Below, piece after piece: positions 19,563 through 28,536 of a DNA stretch of 64,000 nucleotides; the stretch's first letter is position 1; every line of letters starts with the position of its first letter. The position numbers were made by a program, and so were the translations under genes. The stretch is from Pseudalgibacter ostreae (GTDB lineage: Bacteria > Bacteroidota > Bacteroidia > Flavobacteriales > Flavobacteriaceae), in assembly GCF_042427585.1 (NCBI RefSeq), contig NZ_JBHMFC010000074.1, positions 62,001 to 126,000 of the forward strand. Direction: 5' to 3'. Under the pieces are notes generated by a model that saw only the letters and a list, made by a program, of their open reading frames with translations, was not told the origin of the DNA and did not search any database.

Positions 19563-20948
19563 TTATCGATTTGCTTCAACAAAATTATTAATTAAACAAT
19601 TAACAGATAAGTCATTTAATTTTACCGGCATGCCTGTGTAATTAAATAGTTTAATGTTTTCTGCTCCAGCATAAGTTCCGTGTGGGGCCTCTGGGTTTCT
19701 ATAACGATGCACGTCATCCCAGAAAGACTCACCAAACACTATTGGTGCTTCCACACTGCGCTTCTTTCCTTGATAATTACGAAGCGTTATATGATGTCCA
19801 GCCCCATTAATCTCGGCCATACGAGAAACTTTATAGTTACTTACAGCTCCTATTAACTCTAAATCTACTGTACAGTTCGTTATATTTTTTCCAACAAAAG
19901 TGATTAGTGGCCCATATAACGCATCGCCTTTAGAGTTTTCAATAACACCATCTGTACCAATTGAAAATCCTTTTTCCTGACAGCCCAGAGCGGTTGATCC
20001 TACCACCTTTGTTGGTGGCAGATTCGCACTTAAATCGAAACCTGAACGCATATTTTTAACCGTACAATTAATAACTGTTACGCCTTGTGTTCTTCGGCCA
20101 TTTAATCCCCCCGTTGGATAGGTTCGAATACCATCTTCAGAAAGTGATTTAATTTCGTTGGGCATAATCTTACCTGGAGGATAATCACTTTTAAAACCTG
20201 TATCGAACGCTAAGCCCGAAGTTTCGGCAAGCATAGCGTTGGTTGTTCTCATTTTACCTTCAACATAACAATCTTTTAAGAGCGTGTTTACGGCGCCTTG
20301 CATAAATATACCATGGCCATACGCATGTGTAACCACCTTACATCCTAAAAGTTTTGTATTGGTACCCTCCACTAATAATACGGAATGTTTGTGTAGAGGC
20401 ACCAATGCGTTTTTCCCTTTCCCCAGCAAATGTCCGTAGCCATAAGGTGTAGACCCCTGAACAAACAAGTCTGCATTTTCAATCGTATTATTATCGCCCA
20501 TTATACGGAGCATTTGCACTCTATTAGCTGGCACATGCGCACCTACATCTTTAGCCTTTAGCCCTTTAATGTAATTATTAGAACCACTTACCAGCACCTC
20601 ACTAAACTCACTTTCTCCAAAGTTTTCATGGAGTTTTGAATCGATATTAATACTAACGCCCGATAAAAAATAACGACTATTATGCCCTGAAAAATGAATT
20701 AATGAGCCAATATGAAAATCGCCCGATATCTTGCTGTTTTTATCTCTTTTAAATACGCTATGTTGACCAATTTTAATAGAATTAAAGGTATATTCTCCAG
20801 GTTTCATTTTTACCAAAACATTACTTTTACCAGCATAATCGGCTAATTTTTCTAATGATTTTATAAAAATGGTGTCACGAGCATTGGTTTTTGCTTGTGC
20901 TGCAAGTATGGTAACCAATAATACCCCTGTACTTATTATTTTTTTCAT
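19563..20948 (-). CDS. Right-handed parallel beta-helix protein, putative carbohydrate-active enzyme (461 aa)
   Basis: A signal peptide (about 1-19) precedes a chain of short beta-strands with regular Asn and Gly turns (for example NNYIKGLKAKDVG, NNTIENADLFVQG, VTVINCTVKNM), the signature of a parallel beta-helix as in pectate-lyase-like and poly(A)-type glycosidases. I cannot assign it to a named lyase or hydrolase family. It follows the GH95 gene with a gap of 17 bp, so both are in one transcript. Conserved acidic and histidine residues cluster in the stretch HVPANRVQM to ETSGLAFDTGF, which may mark the active cleft. A role in cutting or epimerising the same polysaccharide is inference from location. 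Confidence 0.7.
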   Translation of the reverse strand: MKKIISTGVLLVTILAAQAKTNARDTIFIKSLEKLADYAGKSNVLVKMKPGEYTFNSIKIGQHSVFKRDKNSKISGDFHIGSLIHFSGHNSRYFLSGVSINIDSKLHENFGESEFSEVLVSGSNNYIKGLKAKDVGAHVPANRVQMLRIMGDNNTIENADLFVQGSTPYGYGHLLGKGKNALVPLHKHSVLLVEGTNTKLLGCKVVTHAYGHGIFMQGAVNTLLKDCYVEGKMRTTNAMLAETSGLAFDTGFKSDYPPGKIMPNEIKSLSEDGIRTYPTGGLNGRRTQGVTVINCTVKNMRSGFDLSANLPPTKVVGSTALGCQEKGFSIGTDGVIENSKGDALYGPLITFVGKNITNCTVDLELIGAVSNYKVSRMAEINGAGHHITLRNYQGKKRSVEAPIVFGESFWDDVHRYRNPEAPHGTYAGAENIKLFNYTGMPVKLNDLSVNCLINNFVEANR

Positions 20949-20965
20949 CTGTATCTATTTAATGT

Positions 20966-23479
20966 TTAGTTTGTTTGAGAGGAATCCCTAAAAAAAGCCC
21001 AATCAAGACCATGTTCTTCTCCTGGTTGTAATGTTATTTTTTTTGTAACCCCAGCATACTTTACCACTACGGTTTGCGCTTTTGATGCCTTTAATACCCC
21101 CTTTACGAGCTTGCCTTTTTTCCAGTTTATAGCAACACGAACATCTCCTCTAGCCTTTAACCCTTTAATAGTGCCTGTAGGCCATGCATCGGGTAGCGCA
21201 GGTAAAAGATGGATTTCACCAGTATGACTTTGCAACAACATCTCTGCTACACCTGCCGTATAACCAAAGTTTCCATCTATTTGAAAAGGGGGGTGTGCAT
21301 CAAATAAATTTGCGTAAAGCCCGCCATGTGTAGGGGCGCTTTTTTCGTTTACAAAAGAAAACAAATTGTTAATAATACTATAAGCATGATTCCCGTCGTG
21401 CATGCGAGACCAAAAGTTAATTTTCCAACCCATACTCCAACCTGTGGCCTCATCGCCACGTAGCTCTAGCGTTTTGTTTGCAGCCTTAAAGAGCGCTGGT
21501 GTTTTTTCTTTTGAAATTTGATCTCCAGGGTGCAGCCCATATAAATGCGATAAATGCCTGTGATTAACGTCCGTTTCTTTAAAATCGAATTGCCATTCTT
21601 GCAACTGGCCTCTTTCCCCTATTTGGTAGGGCAACAGTTTTTGGGTTAATGCTTCTATATGCGTTCTAAAAGTTTCATCCACATCCAATCGTTTAGATGC
21701 CTTAACAACATTCTCGAAATTTTCTCTAACAATGGCTATATCCATTGTAGCGCCCGCACTTATTGAGGCAGATTGACCGTTGTCGTAAGAGAACCTATTC
21801 TCAGGCGATGTTCCCACGGGCGTTACTAAATACCCCGCTTCGTTTTCTACCAACCAACTCGCAAAAAACGCTGCACTTCCTTTTAATAATGGGTATGCTT
21901 CTTCTTTTAAAAAAGTTTCGTTGTTTGTAAATTGATAATGTTCCCATAAATGATTGGTAAGCCAACCCGCACCCATTGGCCAATAGGAGTACACAACAGC
22001 ATTATCTGCTGGATAAGAAGGACGCCAAATATCGGTATTATGATGCGTAACCCAACCCGGATTTCCATACATGTTTTTAGCCGTTTCTTTTCCTGTTATG
22101 GCCAATTCTTTTACCAATCTAAAAAAAGGCTCGTGACATTCTGATAGGTTAGTCACTTCTGCCGGCCAATAATTCATTTGAGCATTAATGTTCATGGTAT
22201 AAGCCGAATTCCATGACGGAATAACTTTATCATTCCATATCCCTTGTAAATTTAATGGCTGTCCACCAGCTCTAGAACCAGAAATTAAAAGATAGCGGCC
22301 GTATTGAAATAACAAGGTGTTTAATCCCAAATCAGGTTTAGCCGCATAGTTGATAAGACGCTTATTGGTGTATTCATTCGAATGGTCTTCTTTTGTATCC
22401 AACGTAAACTCTACGCGGTTAAACAATGCCGCATAATCTCTTTCATGATCCGTTTGTATCTGATCGAATGTTTTATCTGTTAAGGTTGATAAAATCTGTT
22501 CATTTAATTTACCCGGATCTTTTCCTTCTAAACTTGGACTCTTATCAAAACCGTTAAAACTGGTGGCCATAGACAATAGCACGACCACCTCGTCTGCTCC
22601 AGAAACAGAAAGTCCATGCTCGGTTTCGGTAACTACGCCGCCTTGGTTCTTAATGTCTAGTCTCGCTTCAAAAAACATCCCTTTACCAGAAACCTCCTCG
22701 CCATAGAGTACTTGTTTTGCAAATGGTTTTCTAGAGCCATCTTTATTAAAAATTTCGGGGTATTTATGTTGATCGGCATTACTCTCTACATTTTCTAAAC
22801 TTCTCCTTAATACAAAGCCTGGCGCCTGACCTTTTAAAATAATGGTATTGCCCTTTACCACGATTTCTGTTGGGTGTACCGATTTTAAAAAAGTTTTAAA
22901 AGAAATGGATTTTTTTTTATCTGCTGAAATCCTCATGGCTATAACACTATCGGGATAGCTCGCCAAAATTTCCCGCTTATAATGCACGCCTTGAGTATTA
23001 TAACGTACCGCAGAAATGGATTTCCCTATATCTAAGCTGCGTTCGTAATGAGACACCGAATCGCCTTCAAAATGAAAATACAGATTACCAAAAGGCTGAT
23101 AACTTTGGTGAAGCCTACCCAGCCAATTATTCGCCATAATTTTCTCGGCTTCAGCATATTTTTCAGATGCTATAAGCGCCATAACGCTTTTATAGGTTGG
23201 TCGAACATCTGTACCCTTATAGGTAGAAGAAGGCTCTCCAGAATATAGTGTATTTTCATTTAATTGGATTTGCTCTGTAAGAGCGCCTCCATAAACCATA
23301 GCGCCCTGCCTTCCATTTCCAATAGGCAAAGCTTCCGTCCACGTTTCGGCTGGCGTAGCATACTTTAGTATTAACGCCGTATCCACACGTTCTGCGTCAG
23401 GTGTAAACTCATTACATCCTACAAACAAGGAGATTATTAAAATTAGATAAAATTTAAATACCCTATTTCTTTTATTCAT
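20966..23479 (-). CDS. GH95 alpha-L-fucosidase (lipoprotein)
   Basis: This 837-residue protein has the length and landmarks of GH95. It opens, after a lipobox LFVGC (Cys22), with the family's N-terminal beta domain, ATPAETWTEALPIGNGRQGAMV in part, and NENTLYSGEP. The inverting active site is complete: the Asn pair in MNINAQMNYWPAE near 430, the acid Glu in TSPENRF near 561, and the Asp in QIDGNFG near 734. GH95 enzymes mostly remove alpha-1,2-linked fucose, though some act on L-galactose. Its start lies only about 60 bp after the terminator of the preceding unit, so a promoter should be within that interval; I found no clear consensus. The next gene downstream is the beta-helix protein. Confidence 0.95.
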   Translation of the reverse strand: MNKRNRVFKFYLILIISLFVGCNEFTPDAERVDTALILKYATPAETWTEALPIGNGRQGAMVYGGALTEQIQLNENTLYSGEPSSTYKGTDVRPTYKSVMALIASEKYAEAEKIMANNWLGRLHQSYQPFGNLYFHFEGDSVSHYERSLDIGKSISAVRYNTQGVHYKREILASYPDSVIAMRISADKKKSISFKTFLKSVHPTEIVVKGNTIILKGQAPGFVLRRSLENVESNADQHKYPEIFNKDGSRKPFAKQVLYGEEVSGKGMFFEARLDIKNQGGVVTETEHGLSVSGADEVVVLLSMATSFNGFDKSPSLEGKDPGKLNEQILSTLTDKTFDQIQTDHERDYAALFNRVEFTLDTKEDHSNEYTNKRLINYAAKPDLGLNTLLFQYGRYLLISGSRAGGQPLNLQGIWNDKVIPSWNSAYTMNINAQMNYWPAEVTNLSECHEPFFRLVKELAITGKETAKNMYGNPGWVTHHNTDIWRPSYPADNAVVYSYWPMGAGWLTNHLWEHYQFTNNETFLKEEAYPLLKGSAAFFASWLVENEAGYLVTPVGTSPENRFSYDNGQSASISAGATMDIAIVRENFENVVKASKRLDVDETFRTHIEALTQKLLPYQIGERGQLQEWQFDFKETDVNHRHLSHLYGLHPGDQISKEKTPALFKAANKTLELRGDEATGWSMGWKINFWSRMHDGNHAYSIINNLFSFVNEKSAPTHGGLYANLFDAHPPFQIDGNFGYTAGVAEMLLQSHTGEIHLLPALPDAWPTGTIKGLKARGDVRVAINWKKGKLVKGVLKASKAQTVVVKYAGVTKKITLQPGEEHGLDWAFFRDSSQTN

Positions 23480-23540
23480 TATTATCCTGTTTCGTTTAAT
23501 CGTTATCGCGTATGGGTTAGAGCATGCTTGAGTTGCTATT

Positions 23541-23586
23541 AAAAAAAAGTCAAAACCTATTGAGTGTCTCCAACAGCTTTTGACTT
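23541..23586 (-). terminator. Strong rho-independent terminator closing the central operon
   Basis: On the minus strand AAGTCAAAA pairs with TTTTGACTT (9 bp); inside it, after a G-G mismatch, CTGTTG pairs with CAATAG (6 bp with one G-T), leaving an 8-base loop, and a run of eight T follows (two within the stem end). It lies 68 bp after the stop codon of the SGNH esterase gene and separates that unit from GH95. Confidence 0.8.
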
Positions 23587-23653
23587 ATATGAATATACTT
23601 GAATATGGAGACAATACGGTCTACGCAAGCTTCTTTTTACTTAAAAACAACAT

Positions 23654-24604
23654 TTATTTCTTTTTCAAGGCCTTCTTAATGGCTTCTGTAACTAAAGGCT
23701 CCATAACGTGATAGCCGTCTAGATTTGGATGTACGGTATCTCTACCATATTCTTTTTTCAAGCCTTTATCTGCATTTACCATTGGTGTATAATAATCTAA
23801 ATAAACCAAGCCATTCGCTTTGGTATACGCTTCAATTAAAGTATTTAACTTACTAATTTTCTCTACAGGCACTATAGCAGGACTCCAAGAATAACTACTG
23901 GCAGGAAGCACAGAAGCCAGTACGACTTTTATATTATTTGCTTTCGCCAATTCTGCCATAGAAAAAATATTATCTGCAATAGATGTTACAGAAATTGGCC
24001 CTGTATTACCTGCTATATCATTAGTTCCTGCATGTATAATTACGACTTTCGGATTTAAATGGATAACATCTTGTTTAAATCTTAATAGCATTTGAGAAGA
24101 GGTTTGTCCACTAATGCCTCTACCAATAAAGTTATTGTTAGTAAAAAAATCAGGGTTAAAATCTACCCAGCGCTCTGTAATGGAATTTCCCATAAACACC
24201 ACTCTGTTTTCTTTTTTAGAAGGGGGCTGTAATGCTTCATTTGCTTTTCTATATCTGTTTAAATTTGCCCAATCTTCATTAGATACCAGTTGTATTTTAA
24301 GAATTGAAGCTACCGAATCTGCTGGTTTTTCTGGTAATAAGATTGTCAATTCATCTTCAATTAATTTTATTTTAAATTTTTTAGATGGCTCTGAAACTAA
24401 TGTTGCTTGTCTCGGCTTAATGGCCCTATCGATTACCAGTTTTCCATCTTCAGGCCAATTTAAAACATGGGCATATAAAAAACCGTCTTCTGTTGTATAA
24501 TTTCCCCATTCTGGTTTAGCATACGTGTTTGTTTGAGAAACCCCAACACCAACATTTAAAAGAGTAGCGACTGTAATAATGATTATTTTCTTGCAAATAT
24601 CCAT
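23654..24604 (-). CDS. SGNH-type esterase with N-terminal GH29-type beta-sandwich domain
   Basis: Two domains are visible behind the signal peptide (1-24). Residues about 28-108 closely match the C-terminal beta-sandwich of the GH29 fucosidase encoded next upstream: YTTEDGFLYAHVLNWPEDG at 36-54 against YTTKDGVLYAHVFDWPKDG at 386-404 of that protein. Residues about 130-316 are an SGNH hydrolase with the nucleophile Ser141 in VVFMGNSITERW, the Gly block in GRGISGQTS, Asn in GTNDIAGN, and the Asp-His pair in DTVHPNLDGY (289 and 292). Such enzymes remove acetyl or other acyl groups from sugars. It lies 176 bp after the GH29 gene, across a hairpin, and ends the operon. The shared domain suggests a duplication between neighbours. 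Confidence 0.88.
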   Translation of the reverse strand: MDICKKIIIITVATLLNVGVGVSQTNTYAKPEWGNYTTEDGFLYAHVLNWPEDGKLVIDRAIKPRQATLVSEPSKKFKIKLIEDELTILLPEKPADSVASILKIQLVSNEDWANLNRYRKANEALQPPSKKENRVVFMGNSITERWVDFNPDFFTNNNFIGRGISGQTSSQMLLRFKQDVIHLNPKVVIIHAGTNDIAGNTGPISVTSIADNIFSMAELAKANNIKVVLASVLPASSYSWSPAIVPVEKISKLNTLIEAYTKANGLVYLDYYTPMVNADKGLKKEYGRDTVHPNLDGYHVMEPLVTEAIKKALKKK

Positions 24605-24723
24605 CTTGTTTTGTATTTATATTTTTTTAGTATAACTCTAGCTTGATTTCATATAAATACAGACATTACTAAATTCGATCATCTATAAAAAATTCTATAA
24701 AATCTAATCTTGTTTTGGTTTAA

Positions 24724-24756
24724 GCAGACCCACCTTTAAGACCAGGTTGGGTCTGC
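24724..24756. other. Intercistronic hairpin between GH29 and SGNH genes
   Basis: GCAGACCCA at 24724-24732 pairs perfectly with TGGGTCTGC at 24748-24756, and CCT/AGG extends the stem past a single bulged T. On the minus strand no T run follows (TTAAACC), so it is not a standard terminator of the GH29 message; on the plus strand a T6 run begins six bases beyond the stem. It may protect the 3' end of the upstream message or reduce read-through into the SGNH gene. Confidence 0.5.
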
Positions 24757-24780
24757 CCATTCCTTTTTTGTATCTACTTA

Positions 24781-26157
24781 TTATTTTTTCAACTCAATTT
24801 TAACTACCGTTACCGTAGCATCTGGAGCCAACATAGGTACATCCACCAAAACTTCCCTTGATGTTGCCAAAGTTGTTAACTCTGCTTTCGGGGCTGTTAA
24901 AATAGTTGCTTTTTTAACCTTAATGTCTTTATTCAATTTTAATAATCCGTCTTTTGGCCAATCAAAAACATGTGCATATAATACACCATCCTTAGTTGTA
25001 TAACGTCCCCATTTTGGTTTTTCATAAGGACTTGCAGAAGCACCATAAACCGCTTCACCATTTTTTTTAGTCCATTCTCCCATAGCGTTTAAACGTCTAA
25101 TACTTTCAGAAGGAAATCGTCCAAAACCATCAGGTCCAATATTTAATAAAAAGTTTCCACCTTTAGAAACTATATCCACTAATTTCTGAATTAAATCTTC
25201 GCTACTTTTCCAGTTGTTATCAGACGGCTTGTACCCCCAAGAACCGTTCATGGTCATACATGCTTCCCAGTCTGAATCAATTCCTGTATCTGGAATCTCT
25301 TGTTCTGGCGTACCAAAATCGCCCGCAAACACACCGGGTTGGTTGTTCATACCATCCATTCCAGTTCTTCCTTTATCAACTCTATTGTTTACAATCGTAT
25401 TGGGTTGGATGTCGCGAATGTACTTATAAAGGTCTTTACCCATTTCTGTTGTATAGTCTGAGATCCAATCTCCATCAAACCAAACGACCCCGATATCACC
25501 ATAATTCCTCAATAATTCACCTATTTGAGGCTTCATATAATTTTCATAATATTTTGGGAATTCTGGATTTACAACAGATGGATCGTCATGTTGTGAAATG
25601 TTGTAATTTGGAAATAAGTTACCTTGTGCTTGTGGGTGATGCCAATCTACAATAGAGTAATATAAACAAAATTTAATATCTTGTTTTTTACAGGCTTCTG
25701 CTAGTTCTTTAACAATATCCCGTTTAAATGGAGAAGTATCCATAACATCATAGTCTGATACTTTTGAATCCCACAACCCAAAACCTTCATGATGTTTAGA
25801 CGTAAGCACAATATACTTCATCCCAGCATTTTTAGCCATAGTTACCCAAGCATCTGCATCGAACATTACTGGATTAAACATTTCAGGAAATTTCTCATAT
25901 TCCTCAACAGTATAATCTAATTTATCCATAGCCCACTCAGCACCACCACCAGCAATTTTGGTGCCTCGTTCTCCACCAATAATAGAATATGCTCCCCAGT
26001 GAATAAACATTCCGAATTTAGAATCTCTCCACCATTCCATACGTTCATCATCAGACAGTTTTTTTCCCTTAGAACTGCTCTGTGCAAATCCTAAATTGGC
26101 GTTGAGAGCAACAACCATAGCAAATAACAATAATTTTTTTAAAGTTTTCATTTTCAT
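24781..26157 (-). CDS. GH29 alpha-L-fucosidase (458 aa)
   Basis: The signal peptide ends about residue 26 (LGFAQ). The TIM barrel carries the GH29 landmarks SKFGMFIHWGAYS, LTSKHHEGFGLWDS and the nucleophile Asp228 in VVWFDGDW, and the C-terminal beta-sandwich runs from about 378 to 458. Length is that of a compact GH29 without further modules. The enzyme retains configuration and removes alpha-linked L-fucose, probably in the periplasm. Its start codon directly abuts the stop codon of the GH141-like gene (TAAATG), showing tight translational coupling. The C-terminal domain reappears as the N-terminal domain of the SGNH protein encoded next. Confidence 0.94.
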   Translation of the reverse strand: MKMKTLKKLLLFAMVVALNANLGFAQSSSKGKKLSDDERMEWWRDSKFGMFIHWGAYSIIGGERGTKIAGGGAEWAMDKLDYTVEEYEKFPEMFNPVMFDADAWVTMAKNAGMKYIVLTSKHHEGFGLWDSKVSDYDVMDTSPFKRDIVKELAEACKKQDIKFCLYYSIVDWHHPQAQGNLFPNYNISQHDDPSVVNPEFPKYYENYMKPQIGELLRNYGDIGVVWFDGDWISDYTTEMGKDLYKYIRDIQPNTIVNNRVDKGRTGMDGMNNQPGVFAGDFGTPEQEIPDTGIDSDWEACMTMNGSWGYKPSDNNWKSSEDLIQKLVDIVSKGGNFLLNIGPDGFGRFPSESIRRLNAMGEWTKKNGEAVYGASASPYEKPKWGRYTTKDGVLYAHVFDWPKDGLLKLNKDIKVKKATILTAPKAELTTLATSREVLVDVPMLAPDATVTVVKIELKK

Positions 26158-28518
26158 TTATTTAATATTAATAGTAATTTTCTTTTCTGATTGATTTCTC
26201 ATGATAACCAAATCCAATGTATCGGATTGGTTTTCTAAATTAATTTTGAAGAAATCTTGAACATTTATAACTTTTTTACCTCCGGCTTGTAAAATAACAT
26301 CTCCATTTCTAATGCCATTATTTTTCACGGCCGGACTATGATTCCATACGCGTAAGACAACAACGCCTTCTGCGGAACTTAGCCCATAAGCAGATTGCTC
26401 TTGAGCAGACTCTACACTTTTTATATTATTACGTAACCACGCTACAACAGGGCTACTTTTCTTTTCTGAAGAATCTTTAATTTTAGGAATTTCTGGAGTT
26501 TTAGCCCGTTTTTTAAACGCTTCTTTTTGAACGCCAAACTGATCCATTGGAAAATTTTTAAACCCAATTTTTAATGCAGGAGACGCTTCTGCAACACTAA
26601 AATCTAAATGTGCTGGATCTTTAAATAACGGATCACCATACGCACTATTCATATCTCTATTATAAATTTGCGCTTTCATTAACGAGACTTCATTTGAAAA
26701 CAAATTAGAGTCTAATGCTTTTCCCCAACCCAAAAGTCCAACATCCTGATAAGCATCTGCCACAATATTATGCTTAAAAACATCTTCACTATTCGCAAAC
26801 CAAACATGTGGATGTAGTGAATTATTAACCATGATATTATTCTCTGCAACACGATTAAATCCTTCTCTCAACTTAAGGCCATTATTTAGCATTAAGTTAT
26901 TATATATATGGTAGTTTGAAGACCCATCGTCTAAATCGATATCCCATCCATGATCACAGCGAAAACGATTGTTTCTGATAACCGTTGTTTTAACAGCGTC
27001 CCATTTATACATGTCGGGATTAGCCGTAGTTAAGCTATCCATCACACGGCGTTTGGGATGCCAAAAACGATCGCGCCCCCAGGAGTTGAACGAACCATGA
27101 TCATGCGTTTCTAACACGGTATTAAACACATCATTATATTCTAAAATATGACCGCCCCAAGTACCATCGCCAATATTGATACCAGCTCTAGGCACATCGT
27201 AGATACTATTATGGCGCACCGTAATATCCATAGCCATTGAAATCTGTACACCAGCAGTTTGCTTTTCCACACGCCCGATCCTATAAATTAAATTATCTTC
27301 TACAAGGCATTCTCTTGGGTACAATTCATTTTTTGGCCCAGCAACGGTATCCATGTCTTTTACATTCACATATTGGCCATAATTAAAAGATGGTGAGCGA
27401 ACAGCAGAAGCATCTCCAACAAAAGACACAGCACTTGCACCATTTTCATAAATATGATTTCCTTTTACCTGTAATCCTTTATTATATTTACTTACCATAA
27501 TAACGTTTCCGCCCAGCTTCGTAAATTCATTATTTATTACCGTACAGTTCTCGGTCCCTTCAAAAAACAACACACCACCTCTATAAATAGACCAATCGCT
27601 TCTTAATAATGGCTCATATTCGTCCATAAATGTTCGTTTGGTATTTTCGAACTTAATACCACTTATGGTCACATCTTTTACGGGGTTTTCTAAAGTGCCT
27701 ATCACCTGAATCAAATCTTTAAGCACGGATACTTCTATTTCAGAATTTTCTAAAACAATGTCTTTTGTTGGCCAGTAATATAATTTATGGGTTTCTTTAT
27801 CTAAAAACCATTCACCCGGACTGTCCAATTCTTCAAAAACATTTTCTACCATGCGGTATTCCTCATGTGGTTTAGACCCCCTATTGTTTTGTTGCCCACC
27901 CTCTAAAATAGCAGTTCCATCTTCATTTACTCCGGTGATTTTAAAATGAAACCCGCCCCATTTGCCACCATGCAACGCATGGAAATATGCCCCATTGGGG
28001 TTTTTCCATGTCGCTATACGCTCCTTAGAAAGGGCATCGGCAGCAGAACCATTCCAATACTGCGCGTCTTCTGAATAATTGGGGTAACGTGCTAAAACTT
28101 GTGGCGTTCCATTTATTAGTAATTGGTCAAAATCTAAGTCTTTTGCAACAGAAGTCACCATAATGTTGTCATCATGTTTTTCCCATTGCGCACTTAATGA
28201 TCGTGAACCTTTTATGCTTACTTCAGCAGGACTTGAACCTTTTATCGTTAGCCCACTCAAGGAAGCGGAAATCTCTATAGACTTCTCCAAATGATATACC
28301 CCTTTAAGAAGGTTTATAACAATGTGACTATCTGGGTTATCCAATTTCAACTGATTTGCCTTTTGAACAGCCTCTGCAATTGTTGCAAAAGGCTTTTCTA
28401 AAGAACCATCGTTAGTTGCCAGTCCTGCTTTAGAAACGTAAAGTTCCTTAATGTTTGTTTTATCATGACATGAAAAACTAACCATTATGAGGATTAAAAA
28501 AATGCTTATTCTTCTCAT
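26158..28518 (-). CDS. GH141-like parallel beta-helix lipoprotein with C-terminal PDZ domain (786 aa)
   Basis: After lipobox VSFSC (Cys17) the sequence opens LYVSKAGLATNDGSLEKPFA, the entry strand of many right-handed beta-helix enzymes. Then come an inserted beta domain with LINGTPQVLARYPNY and PGEWFLDKETHKLYYWP, and a long series of helix rungs (about 260-640; for example HDHGSFNSWGRDR and DIDLDDGSSNYHIYNN). The architecture resembles GH141, whose founding member is an alpha-L-fucosidase, but the family match is from memory and not certain. Residues about 700-786 form a PDZ-type domain (GVVVLRVWNHSPAVKNNGIRNGD in part; the carboxylate-binding loop is degenerate), unusual on a glycosidase. 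It lies 18 bp after the alpha/beta hydrolase gene. Confidence 0.7.
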   Translation of the reverse strand: MRRISIFLILIMVSFSCHDKTNIKELYVSKAGLATNDGSLEKPFATIAEAVQKANQLKLDNPDSHIVINLLKGVYHLEKSIEISASLSGLTIKGSSPAEVSIKGSRSLSAQWEKHDDNIMVTSVAKDLDFDQLLINGTPQVLARYPNYSEDAQYWNGSAADALSKERIATWKNPNGAYFHALHGGKWGGFHFKITGVNEDGTAILEGGQQNNRGSKPHEEYRMVENVFEELDSPGEWFLDKETHKLYYWPTKDIVLENSEIEVSVLKDLIQVIGTLENPVKDVTISGIKFENTKRTFMDEYEPLLRSDWSIYRGGVLFFEGTENCTVINNEFTKLGGNVIMVSKYNKGLQVKGNHIYENGASAVSFVGDASAVRSPSFNYGQYVNVKDMDTVAGPKNELYPRECLVEDNLIYRIGRVEKQTAGVQISMAMDITVRHNSIYDVPRAGINIGDGTWGGHILEYNDVFNTVLETHDHGSFNSWGRDRFWHPKRRVMDSLTTANPDMYKWDAVKTTVIRNNRFRCDHGWDIDLDDGSSNYHIYNNLMLNNGLKLREGFNRVAENNIMVNNSLHPHVWFANSEDVFKHNIVADAYQDVGLLGWGKALDSNLFSNEVSLMKAQIYNRDMNSAYGDPLFKDPAHLDFSVAEASPALKIGFKNFPMDQFGVQKEAFKKRAKTPEIPKIKDSSEKKSSPVVAWLRNNIKSVESAQEQSAYGLSSAEGVVVLRVWNHSPAVKNNGIRNGDVILQAGGKKVINVQDFFKINLENQSDTLDLVIMRNQSEKKITINIK

Positions 28519-28536
28519 TAAAATATCTTTTTAAAT

